From Pantoea septica (GTDB taxonomy: Bacteria; Pseudomonadota; Gammaproteobacteria; Enterobacterales; Enterobacteriaceae), in NCBI RefSeq assembly GCF_002095575.1, contig NZ_MLJJ01000033.1:1-45940 (forward strand): a DNA stretch of 45,940 nt, in the 5' to 3' direction. The notes under the pieces were generated by a model. It searched no databases. It was not told the DNA's origin and worked only from the letters and a program-made list of their open reading frames with translations. Below, in pieces: positions 20,781 to 28,384 of the stretch; position 1 is the stretch's first letter, and every line of letters begins with the position of its first letter. Both the position numbers and the translations under genes were made by a program.

Positions 20781-21656
20781 TTGCTTAACGCATCCACGCG
20801 CCTGAACAAATACATCAGCGAGAGCGGAATCTGTTCGCGCCGCGACGCCGATCGCTACATCGAACAGGGCAACGTGTTTATCAACGGCAAACGCGCTGCC
20901 GTCGGCGCGCAGGTCTTTCCGGGTGACAGCGTCAAGGTAAACGGCCAGCTGATTGAGCCCCGCAGCGAAGAAGATCTGGTGTTGATCGCTCTGAACAAGC
21001 CGGTCGGTATCATCACCACTATGGAAGAGGGCGAACGCGACAACATTCGCGACTTCGTTAACCACAGCGAGCGCATCTTTCCTATCGGCCGACTGGATAA
21101 AGATTCCCAGGGACTGATCTTCCTCACCAACAATGGCGATCTGGTGAATAAAATCCTGCGCGCGGGCAATAACCACGAGAAAGAGTATGTGGTCACCGTT
21201 GATAAGCCGATCACCGACGACTTTATCGCCGGTATGGGCGCAGGCGTGCCGATGCTCGGCACCGTCACTAAAAAATGCAAAGTGGTGAAAGAGTCCACGT
21301 TTGTCTTCCGCATTACGCTGGTGCAGGGCCTGAACCGTCAGATCCGCCGCATGTGTAAGCATTTTGGCTTTGAGGTCACGAAGCTGGAGCGCACGCGCAT
21401 TATGAACGTCAGCCTGAAGGGCATTCCGCTGGGCGAATGGCGCGACCTTACCGACGACGAGCTGGCGGAGCTGTTTAAGCTAATCGAAAACTCCTCTTCG
21501 GAAGAGAAGCCCGCAAAGAAAAAGACGCCCGCGAAAAGCAGCGCGGTGAAAAAGCCGGTTATCAGCAGCGCGCCGAAGAAAAGCGAAAAGAGCGACGACC
21601 GCGCGGGCAACCGCAAACGCTTTGTCCAGCCAGGACGCAAGAAGAAGGGGCGTTAA
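20781..21656 (+). CDS. rluF: 23S rRNA pseudouridine(2604) synthase RluF
   Basis: This enzyme isomerises uridine 2604 of 23S rRNA (and, in E. coli, U35 of tRNA-Tyr). It has 291 residues against 290 in E. coli. An S4 RNA-binding domain lies at about 6-60 ([21 protein letters not shown]). The catalytic Asp106 lies in [10 protein letters not shown] and [11 protein letters not shown] follows. The Lys-rich tail (residues 240-291) is also seen in E. coli RluF. The start is TTG at 20781, six bases after TTGGAGG, and TTG-CTT gives the same ML opening as in E. coli. Confidence 0.95.
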   Translation: MLNASTRLNKYISESGICSRRDADRYIEQGNVFINGKRAAVGAQVFPGDSVKVNGQLIEPRSEEDLVLIALNKPVGIITTMEEGERDNIRDFVNHSERIFPIGRLDKDSQGLIFLTNNGDLVNKILRAGNNHEKEYVVTVDKPITDDFIAGMGAGVPMLGTVTKKCKVVKESTFVFRITLVQGLNRQIRRMCKHFGFEVTKLERTRIMNVSLKGIPLGEWRDLTDDELAELFKLIENSSSEEKPAKKKTPAKSSAVKKPVISSAPKKSEKSDDRAGNRKRFVQPGRKKKGR

Positions 21657-22031
21657 CGCCCGCGCCATAACGGCGGCAGCGCGTTGATAAGCGGTTCGGG
21701 CGATATTGACGCGCTGCCAGGCGGGCTGGACGTCGGCGATCTCAATGCCTGAAAAAAGCGCTCTCCGCGAGCGTATCGCAGTCCAGATGAAGATACACCG
21801 GCCGTCCAGCACCAGCCGATCGAGGCGAAGCCCGCTTCCCGGCCCGGAGAACCGCAGGTCAGCCAGCGCCGGGTATCGCCAGATCGTTGTGATCGCCGGC
21901 GCCGCCTTGGCAAACCGTTACGGCTATTTTCTTTTCATCATGCTGCTTCTTTTATCCCTTTGATTAAAAAGCTTTTTAACGCTTTAGCATAATCCATGAT
22001 AAAGTAGACGCAAAAAAATCGCGCCCGCGTT
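21657..22031. other. Intergenic region with possible decayed minus-strand frame
   Basis: No intact gene is visible between rluF and the TetR gene. On the minus strand, 21925-21657 reads protein-like in pieces across frames (for example WRYPALADLRFSGPGSGLRL, then PVYLHLDCDTLAESAFFRH in another frame), which could be an eroded gene with several frameshifts. I do not recognise the family. A 16-bp A/T palindrome TTAAAAAGCTTTTTAA lies at 21964-21979. Confidence 0.25.
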
Positions 22032-22046
22032 TAGACGACCGGTCTA
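22032..22046. promoter_or_regulatory. Operator of the TetR-family regulator, own promoter
   Basis: TAGACGACCGGTCTA is an inverted repeat 21 bp before the regulator start. The same sequence with one change recurs at 22720-22734 in front of the next gene. This fits autorepression plus control of the neighbour. Confidence 0.8.
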
Positions 22047-22066
22047 ATAAAGGCTATTTTGAATTC

Positions 22067-22672
22067 ATGAACACAGTCGCTCACAAGCACAGAGAAGACA
22101 TTCGCGAACATATCCTGGACACCGGCCAGCGCATTATGGCCAGCAAAGGATACTCGGCTGTCGGTCTCAACGAAATTCTGACGGAAGCAGGCGTGCCGAA
22201 AGGCTCGTTCTATCACTACTTCGGTTCGAAAGATGCCTTTGGCGTCGCTATGCTGGAAAGTTACTTTGACGACTATCTGGCGAATATGGATGAGACGCTG
22301 AGCCAGCCCAACTGCACGATGCAGCAAAGGCTGATGCACTACTGGCAGCAGTGGCAGGATACGCAATCTTTTCAGGACTGTCAGGGCAAATGCCTGGCCG
22401 TCAAGCTGGGCGCCGAAGTGGCCGATCTCTCGGAAGCGATGCGCCATACGCTGGAAAAGGGCACCGCCGGCATCGTGGCGCGCCTGACGGACGCCATTGA
22501 GGCGGGCGTAGCGGAAGGGTCGCTGCGCACTGAAGAGAAGCCGGCCGTGGTGGCGGAAACTCTCTATCAGCTCTGGCTCGGCGCCAGCGTGATGGTCAAG
22601 ATTGTACGCAACAAGCGGCCGTTTGCATCAGCCATGGCGCTGACGCAGCAAATGCTTAACGCTGCCTCCTGA
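22067..22672 (+). CDS. NemR-like TetR family redox/electrophile-responsive repressor
   Basis: A 201-residue TetR repressor. The helix-turn-helix (residues 33-52) is AVGLNEILTEAGVPKGSFYH followed by YFGSKDAFGV. The ligand domain reads CLAVKLGAEVADLSEAM. Aligned by eye with E. coli NemR as I recall it, Cys109 falls on NemR Cys106 and Lys178 (LGASVMVKIV) on NemR Lys175, the pair proposed to form a redox sulfenamide switch. Overall identity is moderate and nemA/gloA are absent, so I leave the symbol empty. The twin operators show it controls itself and the DJ-1/PfpI gene downstream. Extra cysteines Cys83 and Cys105 are notable. Confidence 0.88.
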   Translation: MNTVAHKHREDIREHILDTGQRIMASKGYSAVGLNEILTEAGVPKGSFYHYFGSKDAFGVAMLESYFDDYLANMDETLSQPNCTMQQRLMHYWQQWQDTQSFQDCQGKCLAVKLGAEVADLSEAMRHTLEKGTAGIVARLTDAIEAGVAEGSLRTEEKPAVVAETLYQLWLGASVMVKIVRNKRPFASAMALTQQMLNAAS

Positions 22673-22681
22673 CGGGGCGGC

Positions 22682-22707
22682 AAAAAAGGTCGGCAACGAC
22701 TTTTTTT
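22682..22707 (+). terminator. Terminator of the TetR gene
   Basis: A run of A precedes GTCG-GCAA-CGAC and seven T follow (22701-22707). The A/T runs extend the stem. It lies 9 bp after the stop and separates the regulator from the DJ-1 gene promoter. Confidence 0.8.
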
Positions 22708-22719
22708 ATCAGCAGAATC

Positions 22720-22734
22720 TAGACGACTGGTCTA
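22720..22734. promoter_or_regulatory. Operator of the DJ-1/PfpI gene
   Basis: TAGACGACTGGTCTA matches the regulator's own operator (22032-22046) at 14 of 15 bases. It is 37 bp upstream of the DJ-1/PfpI start. Confidence 0.8.
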
Positions 22735-22771
22735 CTATTTAAATGGCAACTTCATTAAGCGGAGAACAGAC

Positions 22772-23452
22772 ATGAAAGTATTAATGGTTTTGACCTCGCA
22801 CGATCGGCTGGGCGACACCGGACGTAAAACGGGTTTCTGGCTGGAAGAGCTGGCCGCGCCTTACTACGCCTTTAAAGACGCCGGCGCCGAAATTACCCTG
22901 GCCTCGCCGCAGGGCGGCAACCCGCCGCTGGATCCGAAAAGCAATGAGCCTGATTTCCAGACCGAGCTGACCCATCGCTTCGAGGCGGATGAAGAAGCCA
23001 AAGCGCAGCTGGCGTCAACGGTACGCCTGGAGAGCGTTTCCGCCTCCGACTTCGATACGGTGTTCTACCCAGGCGGCCACGGCCCGTTATGGGATCTGGC
23101 GGAAGATCAGCACTCCATCGCCCTGATAGAAAGCTTTATTGCCGCTCAAAAACCGGTTGCGCTGGTTTGTCATGCGCCGGGCGTGCTGCGCCATGTGAAA
23201 ACCGCAGAGGGGCGTCCGCTGGTCGAAGGTAAAAAAGTGACCGGCTTCGCTAACAGCGAAGAAGAGGGCGTCGGCCTGACCAACATCGTGCCTTTCCTGG
23301 TGGAGGATGAGCTGATCGCCAAAGGCGGCCTCTATTCCAAAGGCGAAGACTGGGGCTCCTGGGTAGTGCAGGACGGCCTGCTAATCACCGGACAGAACCC
23401 GGGCTCATCGGCGGCAACGGCGGCGCAGCTGCTGAAAGCGCTAGCGAAGTAA
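22772..23452 (+). CDS. DJ-1/PfpI (class I glutamine amidotransferase-like) protein, probable glyoxalase III or chaperone
   Basis: A 226-residue cytosolic member of the DJ-1/PfpI superfamily. The nucleophile elbow is Cys133-His134 (VCHAPGVL), the acidic partner lies at Glu25/Glu26 (GFWLEELAAPYYAF), and YPGGHGPLWDLAED precedes it. This layout is the Hsp31-like branch, whose members convert methylglyoxal to lactate without cofactor or repair carbonyl-damaged proteins. The promoter carries the operator of the adjacent NemR-like repressor, so induction by reactive electrophiles is likely. The ribosome binding site is GCGGAGA. Confidence 0.88.
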   Translation: MKVLMVLTSHDRLGDTGRKTGFWLEELAAPYYAFKDAGAEITLASPQGGNPPLDPKSNEPDFQTELTHRFEADEEAKAQLASTVRLESVSASDFDTVFYPGGHGPLWDLAEDQHSIALIESFIAAQKPVALVCHAPGVLRHVKTAEGRPLVEGKKVTGFANSEEEGVGLTNIVPFLVEDELIAKGGLYSKGEDWGSWVVQDGLLITGQNPGSSAATAAQLLKALAK

Positions 23453-23468
23453 TCGCTTATTCTGCGGC

Positions 23469-23498
23469 GGCGCACCTTCGCCCGGACGAGGGTGCGCC
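23469..23498. terminator. Bidirectional stem-loop between convergent genes
   Basis: GGCGCACC and GGTGCGCC form an 8-bp stem with a 14-base loop in the gap between the DJ-1 gene and the DeoR gene. No clear T tract follows on either strand. Confidence 0.5.
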
Positions 23499-23537
23499 GG
23501 TCGTCTCCTCGCCGTTTTCGCCTCAGATGCGTCGCCT

Positions 23538-24287
23538 TTAAATCACTGTAATCTGCTTTTGCGCCAGCAGCCTCTTCATCTCCGCATCCGGCTCGCCGTC
23601 GACCACCAGCGTGCTGGCCAGCGTCAAATCGCCGATGGCAAACGCCGAGGCCGAATTCATCTTCTCCTGCGATACCATTACCACGGTTTCCGAGGCGCGC
23701 GCCGCCAGCGCCCGTTTAATTCCCGCCTCTTCATAGTCGCCGGTGGTCAATCCTGCGTTCTTATGAACGCCCGTAACGCCCATAAAAAAAAGATCGGCAT
23801 TGATGCGTGCGATAGCCTCCAGCACCGCTGCACCTACCGCCACGACAGAGTGACGATAGAGCAGTCCGCCAAGCATAATCACCTCGACCTGAGGGAAGTC
23901 GACCAGCGCCACGGCAACGCTCGGGCTGTGGGTGACGGCGGTAAACGCCAGATCCGCAGGCAGCTGCCGCACCATCGCTTCGGTGGTGGTGCCGCCGTCG
24001 ATAATCACGACCTGACCGGGCTGGATAAGTCTGACTGCTTTTTGCGCGATAAGCTGCTTGGAGCCGGTCTGCACGTTTTTGCGTGTTTCAAAAGGGGCCA
24101 CCGCTGCAGATACCGGCAGCGCGCCGCCGTGTACGCGCTGCAGCAAGCCTTCCGCCGCCAGCTCGCGAAGATCGCGCCGTATCGAGTCCTCTGAGACGCT
24201 AAAGCGCTGGCTCAGCTCGCTGGACATCACCTGTTTTTCCTCGGCGAGTATCGCCAGGATCTGCTGCTTGCGCTGTGAACTCAGCAT
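23538..24287 (-). CDS. DeoR/GlpR-family transcriptional regulator
   Basis: A 249-residue repressor. The N-terminal DeoR helix-turn-helix spans about residues 20-50 (MSSELSQRFSVSEDSIRRDL, then LRELAAEGLLQRVHGGA). The C-terminal sugar-phosphate-sensing domain carries the usual IDGGTTTEAMVRQLP, MLGGLLYRHSVVAVG and DLFFMGVTGVHKNAGLTTGDYEEA blocks. Family members respond to phosphorylated sugars or nucleosides. It is divergent from nudK with 81 bp between, so nudK is the simplest candidate target, but no operator is evident. Confidence 0.9.
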   Translation of the reverse strand: MLSSQRKQQILAILAEEKQVMSSELSQRFSVSEDSIRRDLRELAAEGLLQRVHGGALPVSAAVAPFETRKNVQTGSKQLIAQKAVRLIQPGQVVIIDGGTTTEAMVRQLPADLAFTAVTHSPSVAVALVDFPQVEVIMLGGLLYRHSVVAVGAAVLEAIARINADLFFMGVTGVHKNAGLTTGDYEEAGIKRALAARASETVVMVSQEKMNSASAFAIGDLTLASTLVVDGEPDAEMKRLLAQKQITVI

Positions 24288-24368
24288 AAAGAAACGCCTT
24301 TGTTTTTTCTTGATGTTGCACGATTATGCATGATAGCGTGTTTTTTGTCACCTTCCTGAGGAGAAAAC

Positions 24369-24959
24369 ATGCAGCCGAACATACGTCACCTGCGCGAGCA
24401 GGTGTTATCCAATAACTGGTACACGCTGAAGAAATATACCTTTGAGCAGCAGCGCGCCGATGGCAGCTGGCAAGAGCAGAGCCGTGAAGCCTACGATCGC
24501 GGCAACGGCGCGGTCATTCTGCTTTACAACCGCGCGCGTAAAAGCGTGGTGCTGACCCGCCAGTTTCGCCTGCCGGTCTATATCAACGGCCATAGCGGCT
24601 ATTTAATCGAGGCGGCGGCTGGCCTGCTCGACAACGCCTCGCCCGAAGCGCGCATCCTCGCGGAGGCGGAAGAGGAGACCGGCTTCCAGGTTACGCATGC
24701 GGAGAAAGTGCTGGAGGCTTATATGAGCCCCGGATCCGTTACGGAAAAGCTCTACTTTTTCATCGCCGAATACCATGACGACGATCGGCGCGGCAAGGGC
24801 GGCGGGCTGGCGGAAGAGGGCGAGGATATCGAAGTGCTGGAGTGGCCTTTCGCCCGCGCGCTGGCGGCGATCCGCAGCGGCGAGATTGAAGATGCCAAGA
24901 CCATCATCTTGCTGCAGCACCTGGCGCTCAGCGCCGTTTTCGAGGGGGACAGCCAATGA
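24369..24959 (+). CDS. nudK: NUDIX hydrolase, GDP-mannose pyrophosphatase NudK-like
   Basis: A 196-residue cytosolic nudix enzyme. YDRGNGAVILLYNRARKSVVLTRQFRLPVYINGHSGYLIEAAAGLLDN and YMSPGSVTEKLYFFIAEY match E. coli NudK (YffH), which hydrolyses GDP-mannose to GMP and mannose-1-phosphate. The nudix core is AEAEEETGF; the usual Arg/Lys before the first Glu is Ala here, which may affect activity. The ribosome binding site is TGAGGAG before ATG 24369. It overlaps the next gene by four bases (ATGA), implying co-translation. I assign the symbol on sequence resemblance only. Confidence 0.85.
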   Translation: MQPNIRHLREQVLSNNWYTLKKYTFEQQRADGSWQEQSREAYDRGNGAVILLYNRARKSVVLTRQFRLPVYINGHSGYLIEAAAGLLDNASPEARILAEAEEETGFQVTHAEKVLEAYMSPGSVTEKLYFFIAEYHDDDRRGKGGGLAEEGEDIEVLEWPFARALAAIRSGEIEDAKTIILLQHLALSAVFEGDSQ

Positions 24960-25315
24960 TGATTTTGATCGCGGGCCCGGTTCGCAGCGGCACGAACGGC
25001 GATCCGGCGTTGATCGATGCCAACCTGGCGAAGATGAACCGCATGGCGCTGGAGGTTTATCAGCGCGGACATACGCCGGTGATCGGCGAGTGGCTGGCGC
25101 TGCCGCTCGCGGCCGCCGCAGGATCGACCCACATCGGCGACGAGATCAGCGAGAGATTTCTCTATCCGGTCGCGCATCGCTTAATCGCCTGCTGCGACGC
25201 CATTTTGCGCATGCCGGGCGCGTCGCAGGGCGCCGACAATGACGTGCGCCTTGGCCAATCCCTCGGGCTGACGATCTTCACCTCGCCAGAAAGCCTGCCT
25301 GTCATCAAGCCGTAG
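24956..25315 (+). CDS. DUF4406-like small protein (nucleoside deoxyribosyltransferase-like fold)
   Basis: A 119-residue protein beginning MMILIAGPVRSGTNGDPALI. An N-terminal beta strand leading into a glycine/serine loop, followed by GHTPVIGEWLALPLAA and RLIACCDAILRMPGAS, is the pattern of DUF4406 and nucleoside 2-deoxyribosyltransferase-like proteins. The start overlaps the nudK stop by four bases (ATGA), so the two are probably made together. A nucleotide-sugar or nucleotide substrate is a reasonable inference from the partner, but no function is established. Confidence 0.75.
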   Translation: MMILIAGPVRSGTNGDPALIDANLAKMNRMALEVYQRGHTPVIGEWLALPLAAAAGSTHIGDEISERFLYPVAHRLIACCDAILRMPGASQGADNDVRLGQSLGLTIFTSPESLPVIKP

Positions 25316-25338
25316 TAAACAGAGCGAAGCGGGTGACA

Positions 25339-25369
25339 GCTTAGCCGCCGGAAGGCGCGGCGGCTAAGC
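25339..25369. terminator. Long perfect stem-loop between convergent genes
   Basis: GCTTAGCCGCC and GGCGGCTAAGC form an uninterrupted 11-bp stem with a nine-base loop. It lies between the DUF4406-like gene and the Rpn gene and could end both transcripts, though it lacks a T tract. Confidence 0.65.
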
Positions 25370-25388
25370 GTAATGAGTCAGGCAGGAC

Positions 25389-26315
25389 TTAGTGGCGGAT
25401 CTGCTGCAGATCTTCTTCGGACAGGCCCGTCACTTTCATCACTGAAGGCACGTCCATACCGTTTTTCAGCAAGTTTCGGGCGATATTGAGGCTGGCTTCA
25501 CGCTCGCCAAGCTGGCGGCCTTGTTCCAGCCCTTGTTCCAGTCCTTTTTTCAGGCCTATCTGCTCAAGCTGTTGTGCAAGGGTCATCAGTTCATCCTCAT
25601 GCTGCGGCACGCGCTGTGCCAGTTCACGAATCATCGCTTTCGCGTCCGGCGTTTCGCCGGCCTGAAGCATATAGTTTACCAGCGCCATCACCTGCTGTCC
25701 GGTCATAAATTCCGTCAGCATTAGCGTGGCCAGCTGATCGAGCAGTCCTCGAAGATCGCGCTGGCGAATATGCTTTTGCAGCAGGGTCAGAGCCGCCATG
25801 CTGCGGTGCTGCATAATCTCTTCATCCGGGATCACGGTCACGTCCACCAGCGGAAAATGTCCGCTATAGAGCGCCGCGGCCCGCTCACGTTCGCTAAACG
25901 AATCGAGCCAGTTCATCGAGTAAGGATAAGGGCTGCGCTTGCCCTGGTAAAAAAGTACCGGGATCACCAGCGGCAGGGTTTTATGCCCGGCATCAAGATG
26001 ACGCTGCATCGCCGCCACGGCATAGCGCATCAGCCGAAACGCCATATGCTTATCCGGCGAGCTCTGATGCTCAATCAGGACGTGCACATAGCCATCCCCG
26101 CCGCCGGTTTTCAGCGAGTAAAGCACGTCGCTGTAGTAAGGACGCAGGTCATCCTCGACGAAACTGCCGGATTCCAGCTTCAGCGTCGAGAGATCGCAGA
26201 TCGCCAGCAGCGCGGGCGGCAGATGCAGCGCCATGAAGTCGCGCGCCGTCTCAGGGTGCGAGAGAAAGGTTTTGAACACCGCGTCGTGCGGGGTCGGCGT
26301 ACTGTTTTTATGCAT
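25389..26315 (-). CDS. Rpn family recombination-promoting nuclease (YhgA-like)
   Basis: A 308-residue member of the PD-(D/E)XK family formerly labelled putative transposase. MHKNSTPTPHDAVFKTFLSHPETARDFM at the N-terminus is typical of RpnA-E. The core has Asp63 (PYYSDVLYSL) and Glu82-x-Gln84 (LIEHQSS). The C-terminal QGLEQGRQLGEREASLNIARNLLKNG repeat-like helix is also typical. Family members are DNA endonucleases that raise RecA-independent recombination, and some C-terminal parts act as antitoxins. A longer frame reaches 26468. I chose the ATG at 26315, with GAGG nine bases upstream, because the family N-terminus begins there. Confidence 0.9.
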   Translation of the reverse strand: MHKNSTPTPHDAVFKTFLSHPETARDFMALHLPPALLAICDLSTLKLESGSFVEDDLRPYYSDVLYSLKTGGGDGYVHVLIEHQSSPDKHMAFRLMRYAVAAMQRHLDAGHKTLPLVIPVLFYQGKRSPYPYSMNWLDSFSERERAAALYSGHFPLVDVTVIPDEEIMQHRSMAALTLLQKHIRQRDLRGLLDQLATLMLTEFMTGQQVMALVNYMLQAGETPDAKAMIRELAQRVPQHEDELMTLAQQLEQIGLKKGLEQGLEQGRQLGEREASLNIARNLLKNGMDVPSVMKVTGLSEEDLQQIRH

Positions 26316-26498
26316 CCCGATGCGCCTCATGCGGTCTGAAATCCGTTCGGCGCATAGTATCACAAGGTACCCGCGCCGGTTCAGGAATCGCCCTGCCGCA
26401 AAAATATTTTCCGGCAGCGAAACTTTTCCGCAGCGGCTGACGAACCTTTGATTACATCCTCCAGGCATGTCGCCTGATTACCCACGGAGAAGAATGAG

Positions 26499-27062
26499 AT
26501 GCCGATGAAAAACAACCTGAAAACGCTGGCGGCCGCCACGCTTCTCGCCCTGAGCCTGCCTGTCGCCTCGGCGTTCGCCGCGCTGCAGGTCGGCGACAAG
26601 GCGCCCGATTTCACACTCGACGCGGCGCTGGCCGGTAAAGCGACTACCTTCTCTTTGCAGCAGGCGCTGCAGAAAGGGCCGGTGGTGCTCTATTTCTTCC
26701 CGGCGGCCTTCAGTGCGGGCTGCACGCTGGAAGCGCACGATTTCGCCGAGGCGACTGACGAATTCAACAAGCAGGGCGCGACGGTCATTGGCGTGACCGC
26801 GGGCAATACCGACCAGATTGCGAAATTCTCGCAGCTCGAGTGCCGCGATAAATTCACCGTTGCGGCCGATCCCGGCGCCAAAGTGGCGGCGGAATACAAA
26901 AGCACTATGGATTTTAAAGGGAAAACTTTTTCCGATCGCACCTCTTACGTGATCGCCCCGGACGGCAAAATTCTGCTCAGCTATACCGACAAAAATCCGG
27001 ATGCGCATATCCAGAAGGCGATGGACGCGGTGAAAAAATATCGTCAGGCCAATCCTGCCTGA
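26499..27062 (+). CDS. Exported peroxiredoxin (AhpC/TSA, Bcp-like)
   Basis: A 187-residue thiol peroxidase with a signal peptide (MPMKNNLKTLAAATLLALSL, cut near ASAFA, about residue 27), so it acts in the periplasm. The peroxidatic Cys75 lies in FFPAAFSAGCTLEAHDF, a variant of PxxxTxxC with Ser in place of Thr. Cys115 (SQLECRDKF) could be resolving. FTLDAALAGKATTFSL and VIGVTAGNTDQIAKF are Bcp-like. GGAGAAG lies six bases before the ATG at 26499. It starts an operon with a DsbD-like reductant protein, an ECF sigma factor and its NrsF anti-sigma factor. Confidence 0.92.
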   Translation: MPMKNNLKTLAAATLLALSLPVASAFAALQVGDKAPDFTLDAALAGKATTFSLQQALQKGPVVLYFFPAAFSAGCTLEAHDFAEATDEFNKQGATVIGVTAGNTDQIAKFSQLECRDKFTVAADPGAKVAAEYKSTMDFKGKTFSDRTSYVIAPDGKILLSYTDKNPDAHIQKAMDAVKKYRQANPA

Positions 27063-27085
27063 CCCCTGAACCAGGTGAAATTATC

Positions 27086-28324
27086 ATGCTGACAGCTATC
27101 GCCGCCGCGTTTCTCGGCGGCCTGATACTCAATCTTATGCCGTGCGTATTCCCGGTGATTTCGCTGAAGGCGCTGAGTTTGATCCGCCATCATGACAAAC
27201 CGGCGCACGCCCGCGCCGAGGGGCTGGCGTTTTTACTGGGCGTGGTCGTGACGATGCTGGCGCTGGTGGGGGTACTGCTGCTGGCGCGAGCGGGCGGCGC
27301 CTCGGTCGGCTGGGGCTTTCAGCTACAGTCGCCGATGGTCATCGCGCTGCTGATTCTGGTGATGCTGGCCTCGGCGCTTAATCTCTTCGGCCTGTTTGAA
27401 ATTGGGCTTTCCCTGCAGCGGGCAGGCGAGGTGGGCGGCAATCGTGGCGGCTTAGTGGGGTCGGCGCTCACCGGCGCGCTCGCTATCGTCGTGGCGACCC
27501 CGTGCAGCGCGCCCTTTATGGCCAGCGCCGTCGGCTATGCGCTGACGCAGCCGCCCGCCGTCAGCCTGGTGATTTTTATCGCGCTGGCGCTCGGATTCGC
27601 CGCGCCCTTTACCCTGATCGCCTTCTTCCCGGTACTGGCGCGCGTGCTGCCGGCACCCGGCGCCTGGATGATGACGCTGAAACACGGGCTGGCTTTCCCG
27701 ATGCTGGGCGCCGTTGGCTGGCTGATTTGGGTGCTGGAACGCCAGGCGGGTTCGGCGGCGCTGGCGGCGATCCTTGGCTGCTGCCTGCTGCTCAGTTTTG
27801 CCGCCTGGCTATATGGCATGGCGCAAAAACGCCGTATGATGGGACGTCGCCACTGGGCGCTGCATCTGACGACGGCGGTTTTCCTGCTGTTGCTGGTGCC
27901 GCCGCTGATCAATCTGAAAAGCGTTGCCGCGCCTGAAAAGAACGTCGGGAGCGCCGTGGCGGCAGCGGCCGTCGCCTGGTCGCCGCAGAACGTGGATGCG
28001 ATTAAAGGCCAGGGCAAGCCGGTACTGGTGAACTTTACCGCCTCCTGGTGCATCACCTGCCAGGTTAACGACCGCACCTCTTTGTCGACTCAGGCGGTGA
28101 AAGCGGCGATGGCGCGCACCGACACCATCTATATGGTCGCGGACTCCACGAAATATAATCCGGACGTCGAGCAGGCGCTCAGCGATTTCGGGCGAGGCGG
28201 GCTGCCGCTCTATGTGGTTTATCCGGCAAACGGCGGAAAACCGCTGGTGCTGCCGCAGGTCCTGACGCCGGGCATCGTTATTTCGGCGCTTGAGCAGGCC
28301 GCTGAAAGCGGAAAGAAAACGTGA
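27086..28324 (+). CDS. DsbD-like transmembrane thiol reductant with C-terminal thioredoxin domain
   Basis: A 412-residue inner-membrane protein. Residues 1-275 form the DsbD beta/CcdA-type domain of about eight helices with paired cysteines Cys20 (NLMPCVFPVI) and Cys140 (VVATPCSAPF). Residues 295-412 are a periplasmic thioredoxin domain with Cys322 and Cys325 (ASWCITC). The N-terminal alpha domain of DsbD is missing, and so is a signal peptide. By analogy with the ScsB-PprX pair of Caulobacter, it should pass electrons from cytosolic thioredoxin to the peroxiredoxin encoded 23 bp upstream. Expression is probably linked to the sigma factor downstream. Confidence 0.9.
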   Translation: MLTAIAAAFLGGLILNLMPCVFPVISLKALSLIRHHDKPAHARAEGLAFLLGVVVTMLALVGVLLLARAGGASVGWGFQLQSPMVIALLILVMLASALNLFGLFEIGLSLQRAGEVGGNRGGLVGSALTGALAIVVATPCSAPFMASAVGYALTQPPAVSLVIFIALALGFAAPFTLIAFFPVLARVLPAPGAWMMTLKHGLAFPMLGAVGWLIWVLERQAGSAALAAILGCCLLLSFAAWLYGMAQKRRMMGRRHWALHLTTAVFLLLLVPPLINLKSVAAPEKNVGSAVAAAAVAWSPQNVDAIKGQGKPVLVNFTASWCITCQVNDRTSLSTQAVKAAMARTDTIYMVADSTKYNPDVEQALSDFGRGGLPLYVVYPANGGKPLVLPQVLTPGIVISALEQAAESGKKT

Positions 28325-28384
28325 ACGGGTGAATATTGATTAACCTCTTAGCCGGGCGGATGGTTCAGCCTTTAAGCGCGGGCG

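Noticed and set aside
22067..22672. Assigning the symbol nemR
   Set aside because: The key Cys and Lys align but overall similarity is moderate and the usual target genes nemA and gloA are not next to it.
25389..26315. Reading the Rpn gene as a mobile element
   Set aside because: Older databases call it a transposase, but there are no terminal repeats or target duplications around it, and Rpn proteins are nucleases that do not need them.
26316..26468. N-terminal extension of the Rpn gene
   Set aside because: The family N-terminus starts at the internal ATG 26315, and the extension is not similar to any Rpn.
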